Source of the DNA: Acinetobacter kookii
Lineage (GTDB): Bacteria > Pseudomonadota > Gammaproteobacteria > Pseudomonadales > Moraxellaceae
Direction: 5' to 3'
DNA length: 64,000 nt
Assembly: GCF_900096895.1 (NCBI RefSeq)
Contig: NZ_FMYO01000010.1
Span: forward strand, 24,820-88,819
Of this stretch, positions 28,512 through 38,044 are shown one piece after another. The position numbers and the translations under genes were made by a program. Position 1 is the stretch's first letter. Each line of letters starts with the position of its first letter. The notes beneath the pieces were generated by a model, which saw nothing but the letters and a program-made list of their open reading frames with translations, searched no databases and was not told where the DNA came from.

Positions 28512-28568
28512 CTCATCTCTCCTCTTTGGGAGAGATGAGAAAAAAATCCCTCGCTTGAGAGATTTTTT
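28512..28568 (+). terminator. Tandem hairpin terminator after the thiolase gene
   Basis: Two stems in series. CTCATCTCTCC pairs with GGGAGAGATGAG (28512-28539) and is followed by A7. Then AAAAAATC.CTC pairs with GAG.GATTTTTT (28541-28568). The second gives the T-tract expected for the plus strand; the first may serve the opposite strand or be structural. Confidence 0.7.
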
Positions 28569-28659
28569 ATGCTTACACTTTTTTATGTTTTCATCATCAA
28601 AATTTGAGCTTAAACCTGCTAGATTAGAACCATCAAAATAACAACTACAAAGGCTTTGC

Positions 28660-29109
28660 ATGCAACTTAATCATTATCTTAATTTCCAAGGTGAAACCGA
28701 AGCAGCATTTAACTTTTATAAATCTGTTTTTGGTGGTGAGTTTTCCAATCTGACCCGTTATGGTGAAATGCCAGCGCAAGAAGGTGTCACGCTATCTGAA
28801 GCGGATAAAAATCTTATTCTGCATGTATCCTTACCGATTAATGCGTTTACAGAATTGATGGGATCTGACACCAATGATCAATTCTGTGCGCAAAACAATA
28901 GCATTTTCACGCCAGGCAATAATCACTATATTTCAATTAATCTGAATGCCCATGAGCAAGATGAGGCGAAACGCTTATTTGATGCTTTATCTGTAAATGG
29001 ACAAATTGAAATGCCCTTAGAAAAGACCTTCTGGGGTGCACTCTATGGTGCCTTCACCGATCAGTTCGGGATTAAATGGATGGTGAATTGCCAGTTAGAA
29101 GCCATGTAA
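28660..29109 (+). CDS. VOC-family protein, PhnB-like glyoxalase fold
   Basis: A 149-residue protein of the PhnB/DUF1428-like vicinal-oxygen-chelate family. The start LNHYLNFQGETEAAFNFYKSVFGGE and the end FWGALYGAFTDQFGIKWMVN are the classic ends of these proteins. Two beta-alpha-beta-beta-beta units are expected, forming a dimer. PhnB-like members often lack the full metal-ligand set, and no activity is established for this group. It is monocistronic with its own terminator. Confidence 0.85.
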   Translation: MQLNHYLNFQGETEAAFNFYKSVFGGEFSNLTRYGEMPAQEGVTLSEADKNLILHVSLPINAFTELMGSDTNDQFCAQNNSIFTPGNNHYISINLNAHEQDEAKRLFDALSVNGQIEMPLEKTFWGALYGAFTDQFGIKWMVNCQLEAM

Positions 29110-29134
29110 TCTCGGTTTTTTATTTAAACACGCA

Positions 29135-29166
29135 TAAAAAAAAGCCGGAATCTATCCGGCTTTTGA
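29135..29166. terminator. Bidirectional terminator between VOC gene and DUF934 gene
   Basis: AAAAGCCGGA and TCCGGCTTTT pair around a five-base loop in a convergent gap. Confidence 0.85.
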
Positions 29167-29183
29167 ACATCAGCTTAAAACAA

Positions 29184-29669
29184 TCAAGCACCTGTTTGAT
29201 AACTTGCTTTTTCAACTGCAGTTGAAGCCTGATATGGATTGGTAAAATCACCCAGACCGGCAGCAGCTTCCTGAATATCTTTCCCTTCTTTAATCACGAA
29301 AGTATCGAAACCAGAACGCTTCATGTAGTTCAACACGTCTTTGAACACATCACCTGTCGCACGCAGTTCGCCCTGGAAACCTTGACGACGTAACAGTGCA
29401 GCGAATGAATAGCCACGACCATCGTTAAAACCTGCAAATTCAATAAAAATTGCATCTAACTGGTCAAGTGGAAATTCATGCGTTTCAGGAGATGCATCTA
29501 CAGTGATGTAAAGTGCTTTCTTACCTGAAACCTGGGCAATTTGGTCGAGCTGGTCAACCGTTAAAACCACGTCACCTTGTGGCAATACGCCATCTTCACC
29601 AATCAATTGATAGGTATTGTCTGCAATCGTGCCATCTTTAGAGAGCACTTGTAGTGCGGTATTAAGCAT
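29184..29669 (-). CDS. DUF934 protein partnered with sulfite reductase
   Basis: A 161-residue soluble protein of the DUF934 family, recognised by FAGFNDGRGYSFAALLRRQGFQGELRATGDVFKDVLNYMKRSGFDTF. In proteobacteria it is coded with a CysI-like sulfite reductase, and it is probably a partner in electron transfer or assembly; its biochemistry is not established. The ATG at 29669 overlaps the end of the reductase gene by eight bases (stop TAA at 29662), so they are translationally coupled. Longer starts inside the reductase gene are rejected. Confidence 0.88.
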   Translation of the reverse strand: MLNTALQVLSKDGTIADNTYQLIGEDGVLPQGDVVLTVDQLDQIAQVSGKKALYITVDASPETHEFPLDQLDAIFIEFAGFNDGRGYSFAALLRRQGFQGELRATGDVFKDVLNYMKRSGFDTFVIKEGKDIQEAAAGLGDFTNPYQASTAVEKASYQTGA

Positions 29670-31305
29670 ATGCACGCTCCTTGAATGGTTGAATGCCAAC
29701 ACGGCGGTAGGTATCAATAAACTCTTCACCCTCATTACGCAGGTCAAGATAGGTATTTAAAATTTCTTCCACTACATCTGGAATACGGTCTGCTGCAAAT
29801 GATGGCCCCAAGATGTCACCAATCGATGCATCATGGTCTGCATTACCACCCAGCGTGATTTGGTAGAATTCAGCACCTTTTTTGTCAACACCCAAAATAC
29901 CGATATTACCGACATGGTGGTGACCGCAGGCATTCATACAACCTGAAATGTTCAGGTCAAGCTTACCTAGATTATAAATGGTATCCAGATCATCAAAACG
30001 GCGTGAAATAGCTTCTGAAATCGGAATAGATTTCGCATTGGCAAGCGAACAGAAGTCACCGCCCGGGCAGCAGATGATGTCAGTCAAGAAACCAATGTGC
30101 GCACGTGCCAGGTTATGCTGATCAAGAATCTGCCACAATTCAAACAGGTCTTTTTGCGGCACATCAACCAAGGCCACATTTTGTTCATGTGTAGTACGGA
30201 ACTCGCCGAAGGTGTACTTGTCTGCCAGATCGGCAATCAGGTTCATCTCTTCAACCGTCATGTCACCCGGTGCGATACCCGCACGTTTCAGTGAAATGGT
30301 AACAATACGATAACCTTTGACTTTATGCGCATTGGTATTGATATTGAACCACTGCTTGAACTTCGGATGCGCTGCAAACTGTTCTGTAAAGTCTTCATCA
30401 GCATAGTCTTGATAATCAAATGGCGTGAAGTTCTCATCCATTTTCGCCAAGGTGTCTGCATCGATTTTTAAAGTTTTTACGGTATGCGCAAATTCAGCTT
30501 CAACTTTCTCTGCAAACACTTCCGGAGTTAGTGCTTTAACAAGAATTTTGATACGGGCCTTGTATTTGTTGTCACGGCGACCATGCAAGTTATAGACACG
30601 CAGTACCGCTTCCAAATAGGCAATCAGGTCTTCACGTGGCAGGAAGTCACGGATAAAGCTGCCAATCACCGGAGTACGGCCCAAGCCACCACCCACTTTG
30701 ATTTTATAGCCCATCTCGCCTGCTTCATTACGCACGATGTATACACCGATGTCATGAAATGAAGTCGCCGCACGGTCAGTTTCTTCCAATGCAGAAACTG
30801 CAATTTTGAACTTACGTGGCAAGAAGGCAAATTCTGGGTGGAATGTAGACCACTGACGGATCAATTCACAGGTTGGACGTGGGTCAGCCACTTCACCGGC
30901 AACCACACCTGCGTACTGGTCAGTTGTAGTATTACGGATACAGTTGCCAGAAGTCTGGATGGCATGCATTTGTACAGAAGCCAGTTCTTGCAGCATGTCC
31001 GGTACATTTTCTAGTGCAGGCCAGTTAAACTGAATGTTTTGACGTGTTGATACGTGTGCATAACCACGGTCATAGTCTTTAGCCAATTGCGCAATTTTAC
31101 GTAATTGTTTTGAATTCATCAGGCCGTAAGGAACCGCAATACGCAACATTGGCGCATAACGTTGTACATAAAGGCCGTTTTGCAGACGGAGTGGACGATA
31201 TTCATCTTCCGTCAATTTACCGGCTAAATAACGTTCCGTTTGGTCACGGAATTGTGCAACACGTTCATTGACCAGTTGCTGGTCAAAATCAGTATATAAA
31301 TACAT
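29662..31305 (-). CDS. cysI: Sulfite/nitrite reductase hemoprotein (CysI-like)
   Basis: A 547-residue siroheme and [4Fe-4S] reductase with two ferredoxin-like half domains. Cluster ligands are intact: C413-x5-C419 in CCPGGDFCS and C456-x3-C460 in SGCMNACGHHH. Substrate and siroheme-binding arginine and lysine regions (HVSTRQN, TTDQYAG, KIKVGGGLGR) are also present. Reduction of sulfite to sulfide for cysteine synthesis is most likely, given the DUF934 partner. A ferredoxin-nitrite reductase is the alternative, but no nitrate genes are nearby. The upstream 250-base gap should hold its promoter. Confidence 0.88.
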   Translation of the reverse strand: MYLYTDFDQQLVNERVAQFRDQTERYLAGKLTEDEYRPLRLQNGLYVQRYAPMLRIAVPYGLMNSKQLRKIAQLAKDYDRGYAHVSTRQNIQFNWPALENVPDMLQELASVQMHAIQTSGNCIRNTTTDQYAGVVAGEVADPRPTCELIRQWSTFHPEFAFLPRKFKIAVSALEETDRAATSFHDIGVYIVRNEAGEMGYKIKVGGGLGRTPVIGSFIRDFLPREDLIAYLEAVLRVYNLHGRRDNKYKARIKILVKALTPEVFAEKVEAEFAHTVKTLKIDADTLAKMDENFTPFDYQDYADEDFTEQFAAHPKFKQWFNINTNAHKVKGYRIVTISLKRAGIAPGDMTVEEMNLIADLADKYTFGEFRTTHEQNVALVDVPQKDLFELWQILDQHNLARAHIGFLTDIICCPGGDFCSLANAKSIPISEAISRRFDDLDTIYNLGKLDLNISGCMNACGHHHVGNIGILGVDKKGAEFYQITLGGNADHDASIGDILGPSFAADRIPDVVEEILNTYLDLRNEGEEFIDTYRRVGIQPFKERAYA

Positions 31306-31504
31306 GGCGTACAGCTAGTAGTTTCTATTATAACGGTGCACAGCATAACGAGATTTGATCTATCAACAAAATGCGTTTTTTACATATTTCATAGCGATTT
31401 TATTGATAAGTGTGCCCGACCTGCACAGATATAAAGCCTTTCAGCCTTTTTTAATTCATTTTCAATGATATTGCTTAATTTATTTAGTCTTTAGCATTTA
31501 TTTT

Positions 31505-31535
31505 CATAAAAAAGCCCGACGAATCGGACTTTTCA
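31505..31535 (-). terminator. Intrinsic terminator of gcd
   Basis: AAAAGCCCGA pairs with TCGGACTTTT (one mismatch) about 25 bases past the gcd stop codon. Confidence 0.7.
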
Positions 31536-31559
31536 AATTTAACCTAATAAATAGATAGC

Positions 31560-33962
31560 TTATTTTTTATCGGGTAAGGCATAAGCAACCAAAGAGTCGC
31601 CCATTTTGGTCCCAAATGAACCATGACCGCCCGCCATAATGACTACATATTGTTTACCGTTACTTTCGTAAGTCATTGGCGTTGCCTGGCCACCCGCCGG
31701 CAAACGGCCTTTCCAAAGCTCATCCCCATTGGTGACATTAATGGCACGGATGTAATTGTCCTGGGTTGCACCCACAAACATGACATTACCTGCAGTAGAG
31801 ATTGGACCACCCAGCATTGGCACACCCATTTTAAATGGCGGTAATGGAATACCCGGCATACTGTCTCGAATGGTACCGATCCGGCGTTTCCAGACCACTT
31901 TATGGGTATTTAAATCGACACCTGCCACATAGCCCCAAGCCGGCTGTTTACATGGCAGCCCGAAGGGAGAAAGGAAGGCACTGATTTCCACACCATACGG
32001 CACACCGTACATGGGCTGAACACCCTGTTCAGTCCCCGCGCCTTTGGCTGTCTGCTTACGGTTCGGATCTTCTGGGATCAGTCTGGACACAAATGGCAAG
32101 CCAATCGGGTTCATCAAGGCAATTTGACGGTCCGGGTTGACCGACATACCTCCCCATTCAAACACGCCCAGGTTACCTGGAAACACCAGCGTGCCATTTT
32201 CAGAAGGTGGCGTATAAATGCCATCGTAGTTCAATTTCTTGAACGCTACTCGGCACATTAACTGGTCAAACATGGTGGCACCCCACATCTGTTTGTCAGT
32301 CAATTTGTCTTTCGGTGCCAGGTCAAAGTCAGAGAATGGTTGAGTTGCTGAATAACGTTCGCCTTTGGTTTGCGGACCGCGTTTTACTCTTTGCGGCACA
32401 GGTTTTTCCCTAATCGGAATAATAGCCGCACCGGTACGTCGGTCTAGCACAAATGCATTCCCTGTTTTCGTCAGTACATAAATTGCAGGAACAAGATTGC
32501 CAGATTTGTCTTTGATATCAGCCAAAGTCGGTTGAGAGGGTACATCCATATCCCAAAGGTCATGATGGGTGGTCTGGAAATTCCAGATCAACTTACCGGT
32601 AGACGCATTCAGCGCAAGCATCGAGTTGGCATAACGTTCATCCAACTCGGTACGGTGGCCGCCATAAATATCCGGAGTACCGACACCCGTTGGAACATAA
32701 ACGATATCCAGTTTCGCATCATAGGCCAAAGGTGCCCATGCGTTTGGCGAGTTATGCACAAATTTTTGACCAGGTGCAGGAATCGCATTTGGATCTTCCG
32801 CACCGGTATCAAATACCCAAAGCAGTTCACCGCTATTGACATCATAACCGCGGATCACACCCGAAGGTTCTTTGGTTGAATAGTTGTCGGTTGTTGAACC
32901 TGCAATGATGATGGTTGTACCGGTAATCACTGGAGGTGAAGTTGGGATATATCCTCCTGGATACGGGAACGGCATGTCTTTTTGCAAATCCACTTCACCA
33001 TTTTTACCAAAGTCAGAACATGGTGTACCGGTTTGTGCATTTACCGCCACCAGACGACCATCATTGACCGGCAAAATCACTTTTTGAGGACATTCGGCAG
33101 AGCTAGATTTTTTAGCTGCCAAACTGGCTTCAAAACCAGCAGTATTGTTTACGTCATAATAAGACACGCCACGACAGGTTAAATGCTGATAGGTATTATC
33201 TGCTTTAAGAACCGGATCGTAAGTCCATTTTGCTTTACCTGTTGCTGGATCAAGCGCTGTCAATTTTTGATGGGTGGTACAGATGTACATGTTGTCACCC
33301 ACTTTAATTGGGGTGACCTGATTGGTGGTTTCACCCGAGTCGTTTTCAGTTTTGAATTCGCCAGTGTGATATTCCCACGCCACTTGCAAATCTTTTACGT
33401 TATCGGAATTGATCTGTTTTAACGGAGAATAGCGCAAACCTGACTGGGTACGACCATAAGCCGGCCAGTCACCATCTGCCACACCCGGAATGGGCTGCGA
33501 TGTTGCAGGTTGCTTGGTGCTTAACTCGCCACGAATCTCTTGAGGATCATTAAAAATCGAGTAAATCATCACCAAAATAGTGATAACCAAAGAACCGCCT
33601 AAAACAAGCTTGGCGGTTTTCGTATTATCGAAACCTCGAGTCGCTGCAGGAATCAGCAATAAAAGACCAAAGATACCTAAAATGTCCAGACGGGGGGCAA
33701 GCGCAAAGAAGTCAGAACCCACTTCCCAAAGCCCCCAGACCACAGTACCTAATACCAGCACCGCATACACCAGAAGTGCCGAACTTTTAAATTTTTGCAA
33801 TAGAACTGCAGTAGCGATGAAGAATAAACCTGCGATGATGTAGTACCAAGACCCACCAAGCACTGCAAGATATATTCCTCCAATCAGCAGCACTAAACCG
33901 AAAATAATGGCTATCACAGCCAAAACCGTTTTTAGAGCTGAACCTGAAGATGGAGTACTCAT
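31560..33962 (-). CDS. gcd: Membrane-bound PQQ glucose dehydrogenase
   Basis: An 800-residue quinoprotein. Five hydrophobic helices in the first 135 residues anchor it and host the ubiquinone site. A periplasmic eight-bladed PQQ propeller starts near GDWPAYGRTQSGLRYSPLKQIN, which is characteristic of the glucose/quinate/shikimate family, and W-motifs follow (TGKLIWNFQTTHHDLWDMD). It oxidises glucose and other aldoses to lactones in the periplasm. The ATG at 33962 is chosen because AGGTGG sits just upstream, rather than the GTG at 33971. It lies downstream of the carbohydrate porin on the same strand, consistent with a joint sugar-oxidation role. Quinate/shikimate dehydrogenase is a less likely alternative. 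Confidence 0.88.
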   Translation of the reverse strand: MSTPSSGSALKTVLAVIAIIFGLVLLIGGIYLAVLGGSWYYIIAGLFFIATAVLLQKFKSSALLVYAVLVLGTVVWGLWEVGSDFFALAPRLDILGIFGLLLLIPAATRGFDNTKTAKLVLGGSLVITILVMIYSIFNDPQEIRGELSTKQPATSQPIPGVADGDWPAYGRTQSGLRYSPLKQINSDNVKDLQVAWEYHTGEFKTENDSGETTNQVTPIKVGDNMYICTTHQKLTALDPATGKAKWTYDPVLKADNTYQHLTCRGVSYYDVNNTAGFEASLAAKKSSSAECPQKVILPVNDGRLVAVNAQTGTPCSDFGKNGEVDLQKDMPFPYPGGYIPTSPPVITGTTIIIAGSTTDNYSTKEPSGVIRGYDVNSGELLWVFDTGAEDPNAIPAPGQKFVHNSPNAWAPLAYDAKLDIVYVPTGVGTPDIYGGHRTELDERYANSMLALNASTGKLIWNFQTTHHDLWDMDVPSQPTLADIKDKSGNLVPAIYVLTKTGNAFVLDRRTGAAIIPIREKPVPQRVKRGPQTKGERYSATQPFSDFDLAPKDKLTDKQMWGATMFDQLMCRVAFKKLNYDGIYTPPSENGTLVFPGNLGVFEWGGMSVNPDRQIALMNPIGLPFVSRLIPEDPNRKQTAKGAGTEQGVQPMYGVPYGVEISAFLSPFGLPCKQPAWGYVAGVDLNTHKVVWKRRIGTIRDSMPGIPLPPFKMGVPMLGGPISTAGNVMFVGATQDNYIRAINVTNGDELWKGRLPAGGQATPMTYESNGKQYVVIMAGGHGSFGTKMGDSLVAYALPDKK

Positions 33963-34127
33963 ATTGACCACCTATTTTTAAGATTCTTTTTAAAGCTCAT
34001 ATCTAAAGTTAAATATGAGCACCTTTTTTAGTTTTTAGATTTTAAATATCTGGGTTAAACCGATCTGCAAAAGAAAATTGTGCTCTAGGCATCTACTGAT
34101 AAAACCCAAGTACTTATCATCTAGAAA

Positions 34128-35408
34128 CTAGAACGCTGTTTGGAATTTAATGCCGCCAACCCAGGCATTCTCTCCATTTTTATATGCACCAACCCGGTGG
34201 ATATATTGAATATTCGGACGGATCGTAAGCCAGTTTGCGGCATGCATACCGTAGTAAATTTCGCTATTGTATTCTTCGCCCTGTAGACCACGGGCATCTA
34301 CACTGTTATTGCGAATGTTCGCATCATTAACCTTGTCATTGATATTGATCCGGGCGATACCGACCGCAATCTCATCATGAGGACGGGAGTCGATTAATCC
34401 CTTATAAACCAGACCAATATTTTGCATGTCACTGACTTGATTTGTGTCGCTATCATGTACAGTTAAGTTTACAAAACCACTCAAGCCACGAGACGCATCG
34501 CCGTTATGGGCCGTCAGTTGTTGTCTGGCCACCACCCAACCGCCTTGATGATGCTTCTTTTCAGTTGTAGTGCTAGCGATCAGTGCTGCATCCGCGGTGC
34601 TATAGTAATAGCCGGAACGGTATTCACCTGGAAGTTTGGCCACGCCAAGTTTTGCTGTCCAAACCACTTCAGCAGGAATAATCGCACCATGCGAACCATC
34701 GGTACTTAAATTAAAGCCTTTACCACGCTCTAAATTTTCCGGGTTATATTCATAGGCGCCGACTTGTGCATAGACTTCTGGAGTCAGGCTGTATTTCAGC
34801 CGTGCCGCCCACTGGCTGACGGGCCAGTTATACCACTGGTCACCGACCCAGTTCCCGACTTGTGAACCGCAGAGCGACAAGTTCTGAAAATCACAGTCGA
34901 AACTGTTGAAATCTTCACCTTCACCAAAACGGCCGACTTTAACATCCAGTTTTTGATCCAGGAATTTTTTCTTGATCCAGAAATCGGTTAAACGCCAGGT
35001 CTGGCCGCGGCCCCATACTTCTTGGACTGAACTTTTATGACCATTTAAAGCCTCAGAAGTATTCGACAAATTACGACCATTACGCTCAGTCACGGTAATT
35101 TGCGCTTCAGTATCTGGCCAGCCTAAGATTTTGTTTAAATCCAAATGCGCACCAAAAGCAAATTGATCCGCATATTCCGTACCATGACTGGAGTGGTTCT
35201 CGGAATGCATTAGCGTCGCCAGTTCACCGGTATAGCCAAGGCTGAAATCGTAACCTTTTGCTTGGAGCTCGGTACGTTTACCATTCCAGTCTCCAAACAT
35301 CCATTGACTCTGTGGGTCAAAAGCATCGGCTGCATTTGCTATCTGTAACGCACAGCTGAAAGACAGCAGACTGATGCTAAAACTGAACGTTCTACATAAT
35401 TTCTTCAT
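34128..35408 (-). CDS. Carbohydrate-selective porin, OprB family
   Basis: A 426-residue porin with a signal peptide (MKKLCRTFSF...IANA) and mature start ADAFDPQSQWMFGDWNGKR. The GDWNG and DLNKILGWPDTEAQITVTERNG elements are typical OprB N-terminal strands, and the C-terminus IKFQTAF ends in the BAM-recognition Phe. It should form a 16-strand barrel for sugar entry. It lies just upstream of gcd, matching a glucose porin plus periplasmic dehydrogenase. A gap of 165 bases leaves room for a separate gcd promoter. Confidence 0.87.
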   Translation of the reverse strand: MKKLCRTFSFSISLLSFSCALQIANAADAFDPQSQWMFGDWNGKRTELQAKGYDFSLGYTGELATLMHSENHSSHGTEYADQFAFGAHLDLNKILGWPDTEAQITVTERNGRNLSNTSEALNGHKSSVQEVWGRGQTWRLTDFWIKKKFLDQKLDVKVGRFGEGEDFNSFDCDFQNLSLCGSQVGNWVGDQWYNWPVSQWAARLKYSLTPEVYAQVGAYEYNPENLERGKGFNLSTDGSHGAIIPAEVVWTAKLGVAKLPGEYRSGYYYSTADAALIASTTTEKKHHQGGWVVARQQLTAHNGDASRGLSGFVNLTVHDSDTNQVSDMQNIGLVYKGLIDSRPHDEIAVGIARININDKVNDANIRNNSVDARGLQGEEYNSEIYYGMHAANWLTIRPNIQYIHRVGAYKNGENAWVGGIKFQTAF

Positions 35409-35529
35409 AAGAAAGAGTCTTTATATTATTTTGTAATACAAATATGGTACTCTTGTCCATTATGTAACTTTTAATGAAATTTGTTAATTTATTGTTTTAT
35501 AAAAGAATATTTATCAATATAAAATAAAG

Positions 35530-36648
35530 CTACCAATCTCCAGCCCCTAAATGCTGCCCAATATATAGATATTTTGTCTTAGATCGCGAAAATTTGATCG
35601 GACAGGCCAGCTGGGTTTCGGTGTGTTGACTGCCCTGCTCTAGCGGAACTTCCACCGTCCACTGTCGTTGCTCGGCCAAAGTGGAATGCAAGGCTTCATC
35701 CAGATCTAAAACAGGCTCTACGCATACATCCTGCTGCGCGAACAGCATTTTCCATTCTGCAAAAGTTCGGCTTTTAATTTTTTCCCGCAGAGCCTGTTTT
35801 ACGCTTTGCTGATCTGCCAGATCAAATGAAGCCCCTTTTTCAGCAAGTAGGGGAAGATCTAATATTTGCGCCAAGCCGGTCATAAACTGTGGCTCTAAAC
35901 TCCCAATCGATAAATAACGGCCATCCTGAGTTTGGTAATAGTCATAAAAGCTGCCGCCATTTAAATGCGACTGTTCCGGAAATTGTCTGGTTTTTCCTGC
36001 CAATGTTGCCGCTGCTGCCATATTATTTAAAGTGGCAACACAATCAGTCATCGAAATATCAATATATTGTCCCAAGCCACTGTGCTCACGCTCAACAACC
36101 GCGGCCAAAATACCAATGACCGCATGTAAGGAGCCTCCGGCAACATCGGCCACCTGAATACCCAATGCGGGTGGTCCACCTTGTTGGCGGCCACTATGTC
36201 CTGCAATTCCGGATAAAGCCAGGTAATTGATGTCATGACCGGCTTTATTTTTATAAGTTCCGGTCTGACCATAGCCGGTAATGGAACAATAAATCAGTCG
36301 GGGGTTAAGTGCGCTCAGTGTTGCATAATCCAGACCCAGACGCTGCATCACTCCCGGTCTAAACTGCTCAACCACAATATCGTATTCAGTAATCTTCTGT
36401 TTAATCAGCTGGATACTCTGTGCATCTTTTAAATCCAGCGCAATCGACTGCTTATTACGGTTTAAGTAACTGTGCGCCGTTGCCTGCCCATTGGCATAAG
36501 GTGGCATCAGCCGGATCAGGTCTGGACGTGTAGGCGATTCGATATGGATCACTTCTGCACCGAGGTCCGCTAAATACAAAGTGGCAAAGGGACCTGGGAG
36601 TAAAGTGGAAAAATCAAGCACTTTTAATCCGTTTAAAGCCGTAGTCAT
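35530..36648 (-). CDS. CaiB/BaiF family CoA transferase, alpha-methylacyl-CoA racemase type
   Basis: A 372-residue family III CoA-transferase fold protein. The start LNGLKVLDFSTLLPGPFATLYLADLGAEV is characteristic. AGHDINYLALSG (H138) and QVADVAGGS (D168) match the catalytic His and Asp of 2-methylacyl-CoA racemase, and an acidic residue in YLSIGSLEPQF fits the third. This favours racemase, which epimerises the methyl branch before beta-oxidation, over formyl-type CoA transferase. It diverges from the AraC regulator gene at 36866. With the thiolase and FadB-like genes beyond, it suggests a branched-chain or isoprenoid acid pathway. Confidence 0.82.
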   Translation of the reverse strand: MTTALNGLKVLDFSTLLPGPFATLYLADLGAEVIHIESPTRPDLIRLMPPYANGQATAHSYLNRNKQSIALDLKDAQSIQLIKQKITEYDIVVEQFRPGVMQRLGLDYATLSALNPRLIYCSITGYGQTGTYKNKAGHDINYLALSGIAGHSGRQQGGPPALGIQVADVAGGSLHAVIGILAAVVEREHSGLGQYIDISMTDCVATLNNMAAAATLAGKTRQFPEQSHLNGGSFYDYYQTQDGRYLSIGSLEPQFMTGLAQILDLPLLAEKGASFDLADQQSVKQALREKIKSRTFAEWKMLFAQQDVCVEPVLDLDEALHSTLAEQRQWTVEVPLEQGSQHTETQLACPIKFSRSKTKYLYIGQHLGAGDW

Positions 36649-36865
36649 ATCCGTTTTTTCTCATTTTATATTGATTTTATATGCATATTAGAAATATAAA
36701 ACTCATAAAACAATGTCATGTTCAGCCATTTACCTTGATCATTTCGGCAATTTAAGATGTCAATAAGGTAAAACATCTATTGTAAATTGCCACTCAAACA
36801 ATTTTTAGCGTCATTTAGGTCAACTGCAAGTGAATATAAAAGAGAAAGAGACTGAAGGATTTAAT

Positions 36866-37876
36866 ATGAGCCGCGATACGATCAGTATCCACTTCGTCAA
36901 TGCGGCTCTAACCGGCGCAAAACGTCTGGGCATGGATGTCGAAACTTTATTGTCACATGTGGGCATTGAAGCGGAATTATTACGTCAGCCTAAAGCACGT
37001 ATTTCTCCGGAACAATACACCCGATTTATTCAGATGTTATGGATGGTAACCCAGGACGAACATCTCGGCTTTGATATACAGCCACGTCGTTTGGGCACTT
37101 TTGCCATTATGTGTCAGTTGATTATTCACGCGAAAACGCTAGGAGATGCCCTAGAGCTTTCTTCCCAGTTCTATAAACTGTTTGGCGATGAATGGTCGGT
37201 GATTTTAGAACGTGACAAACATGAAGCACGTCTGGTTCCCCTTATTCCCCAAAGCATGGATCCGGATCACTTCATTACCGAAAGCATGCTGATGATCTGG
37301 CACGGTCTGGCATCCTGGCTCATCGAACGCCGACTGCCACTCGAACGCGTTCATTTTGGCTATCCACGTCCTGCACATGCCGATGAATATGATGCCCTGT
37401 TCTTCGCACCGGTGATGCAATTCGATGCCCCACGTACCGAAATTACCTTTGCTGCGGACTATCTGGATCTTCCGGTTCGTCAAAATGAAGAGACGCTGGA
37501 AGAATTCCTCAAAGCAGCACCTGCACAGTTGCTGGTTAAATTCAAAAACACCAACTCGCTGACTTCTCGTATCCGTGAAGTGTTAAAGAGCCAGATTGGC
37601 GAAGAAATGCCGACACTCAACGATGTCGCTTCGATGTTGTACCTCTCTCCGCAAACTTTGCGTCGCCGTCTGGCTGCGGAAGGCAAAAGCTATCAGGGCG
37701 TGAAAGATGCCTTGCGTCGTGACGCGGCCATTCACCTGTTGCTGAATCCGGGCTTGACCCTGGAAGATGTCGCGCAGCAGGTCGGCTTTAGTGAAACCAG
37801 TACCTTCCACCGTGCCTTTAAAAAATGGACCGGGGTAACTCCAGGTTTATATCGCCAGTTGCACGGTTATCACTGA
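36866..37876 (+). CDS. AraC-family transcriptional regulator
   Basis: A 336-residue regulator. The N-terminal two thirds resemble the arabinose-binding-like domain of the OruR/ArgR-type subfamily (LLSHVGIEAELLRQPKARISPEQY). The C-terminal domain has two helix-turn-helix motifs, seen in VASMLYLSPQTLRRRLAAEG and VAQQVGFSETSTFHRAFKKW, followed by GVTPGLYR. The ATG at 36866 has AAGGA seven bases before it; a GTG at 36830 is less likely. It is divergent from the racemase-type gene and precedes the thiolase/FadB-like pair, so it probably activates this acyl-CoA module. Effector unknown. Confidence 0.85.
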   Translation: MSRDTISIHFVNAALTGAKRLGMDVETLLSHVGIEAELLRQPKARISPEQYTRFIQMLWMVTQDEHLGFDIQPRRLGTFAIMCQLIIHAKTLGDALELSSQFYKLFGDEWSVILERDKHEARLVPLIPQSMDPDHFITESMLMIWHGLASWLIERRLPLERVHFGYPRPAHADEYDALFFAPVMQFDAPRTEITFAADYLDLPVRQNEETLEEFLKAAPAQLLVKFKNTNSLTSRIREVLKSQIGEEMPTLNDVASMLYLSPQTLRRRLAAEGKSYQGVKDALRRDAAIHLLLNPGLTLEDVAQQVGFSETSTFHRAFKKWTGVTPGLYRQLHGYH

Positions 37877-37906
37877 TCACAACCGATTTTTTCAGTTTCT
37901 CTCTAT

Positions 37907-37936
37907 GCCCAGGTTCCGACTTGGGCTTTTTTTTAT
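37907..37936 (+). terminator. Intrinsic terminator of the AraC-type regulator gene
   Basis: GCCCAGGT pairs with ACTTGGGC (one mismatch) and is followed by eight T residues. Confidence 0.75.
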
Positions 37937-38044
37937 TGACCAAAAACATCATCTGACCTGACCCGTTCTCATCATTGCACTTCAAAAATTAATCATTACA
38001 CTCAAAAAAGTATAAAAAATTTAAAGTCATAAAAGGGAAATGCC

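Noticed and set aside
29670..29747. Longer start for the DUF934 gene inside the sulfite reductase gene
   Set aside because: It would lengthen a normal DUF934 protein with sequence coded by the reductase in another frame. The eight-base overlap start is typical.
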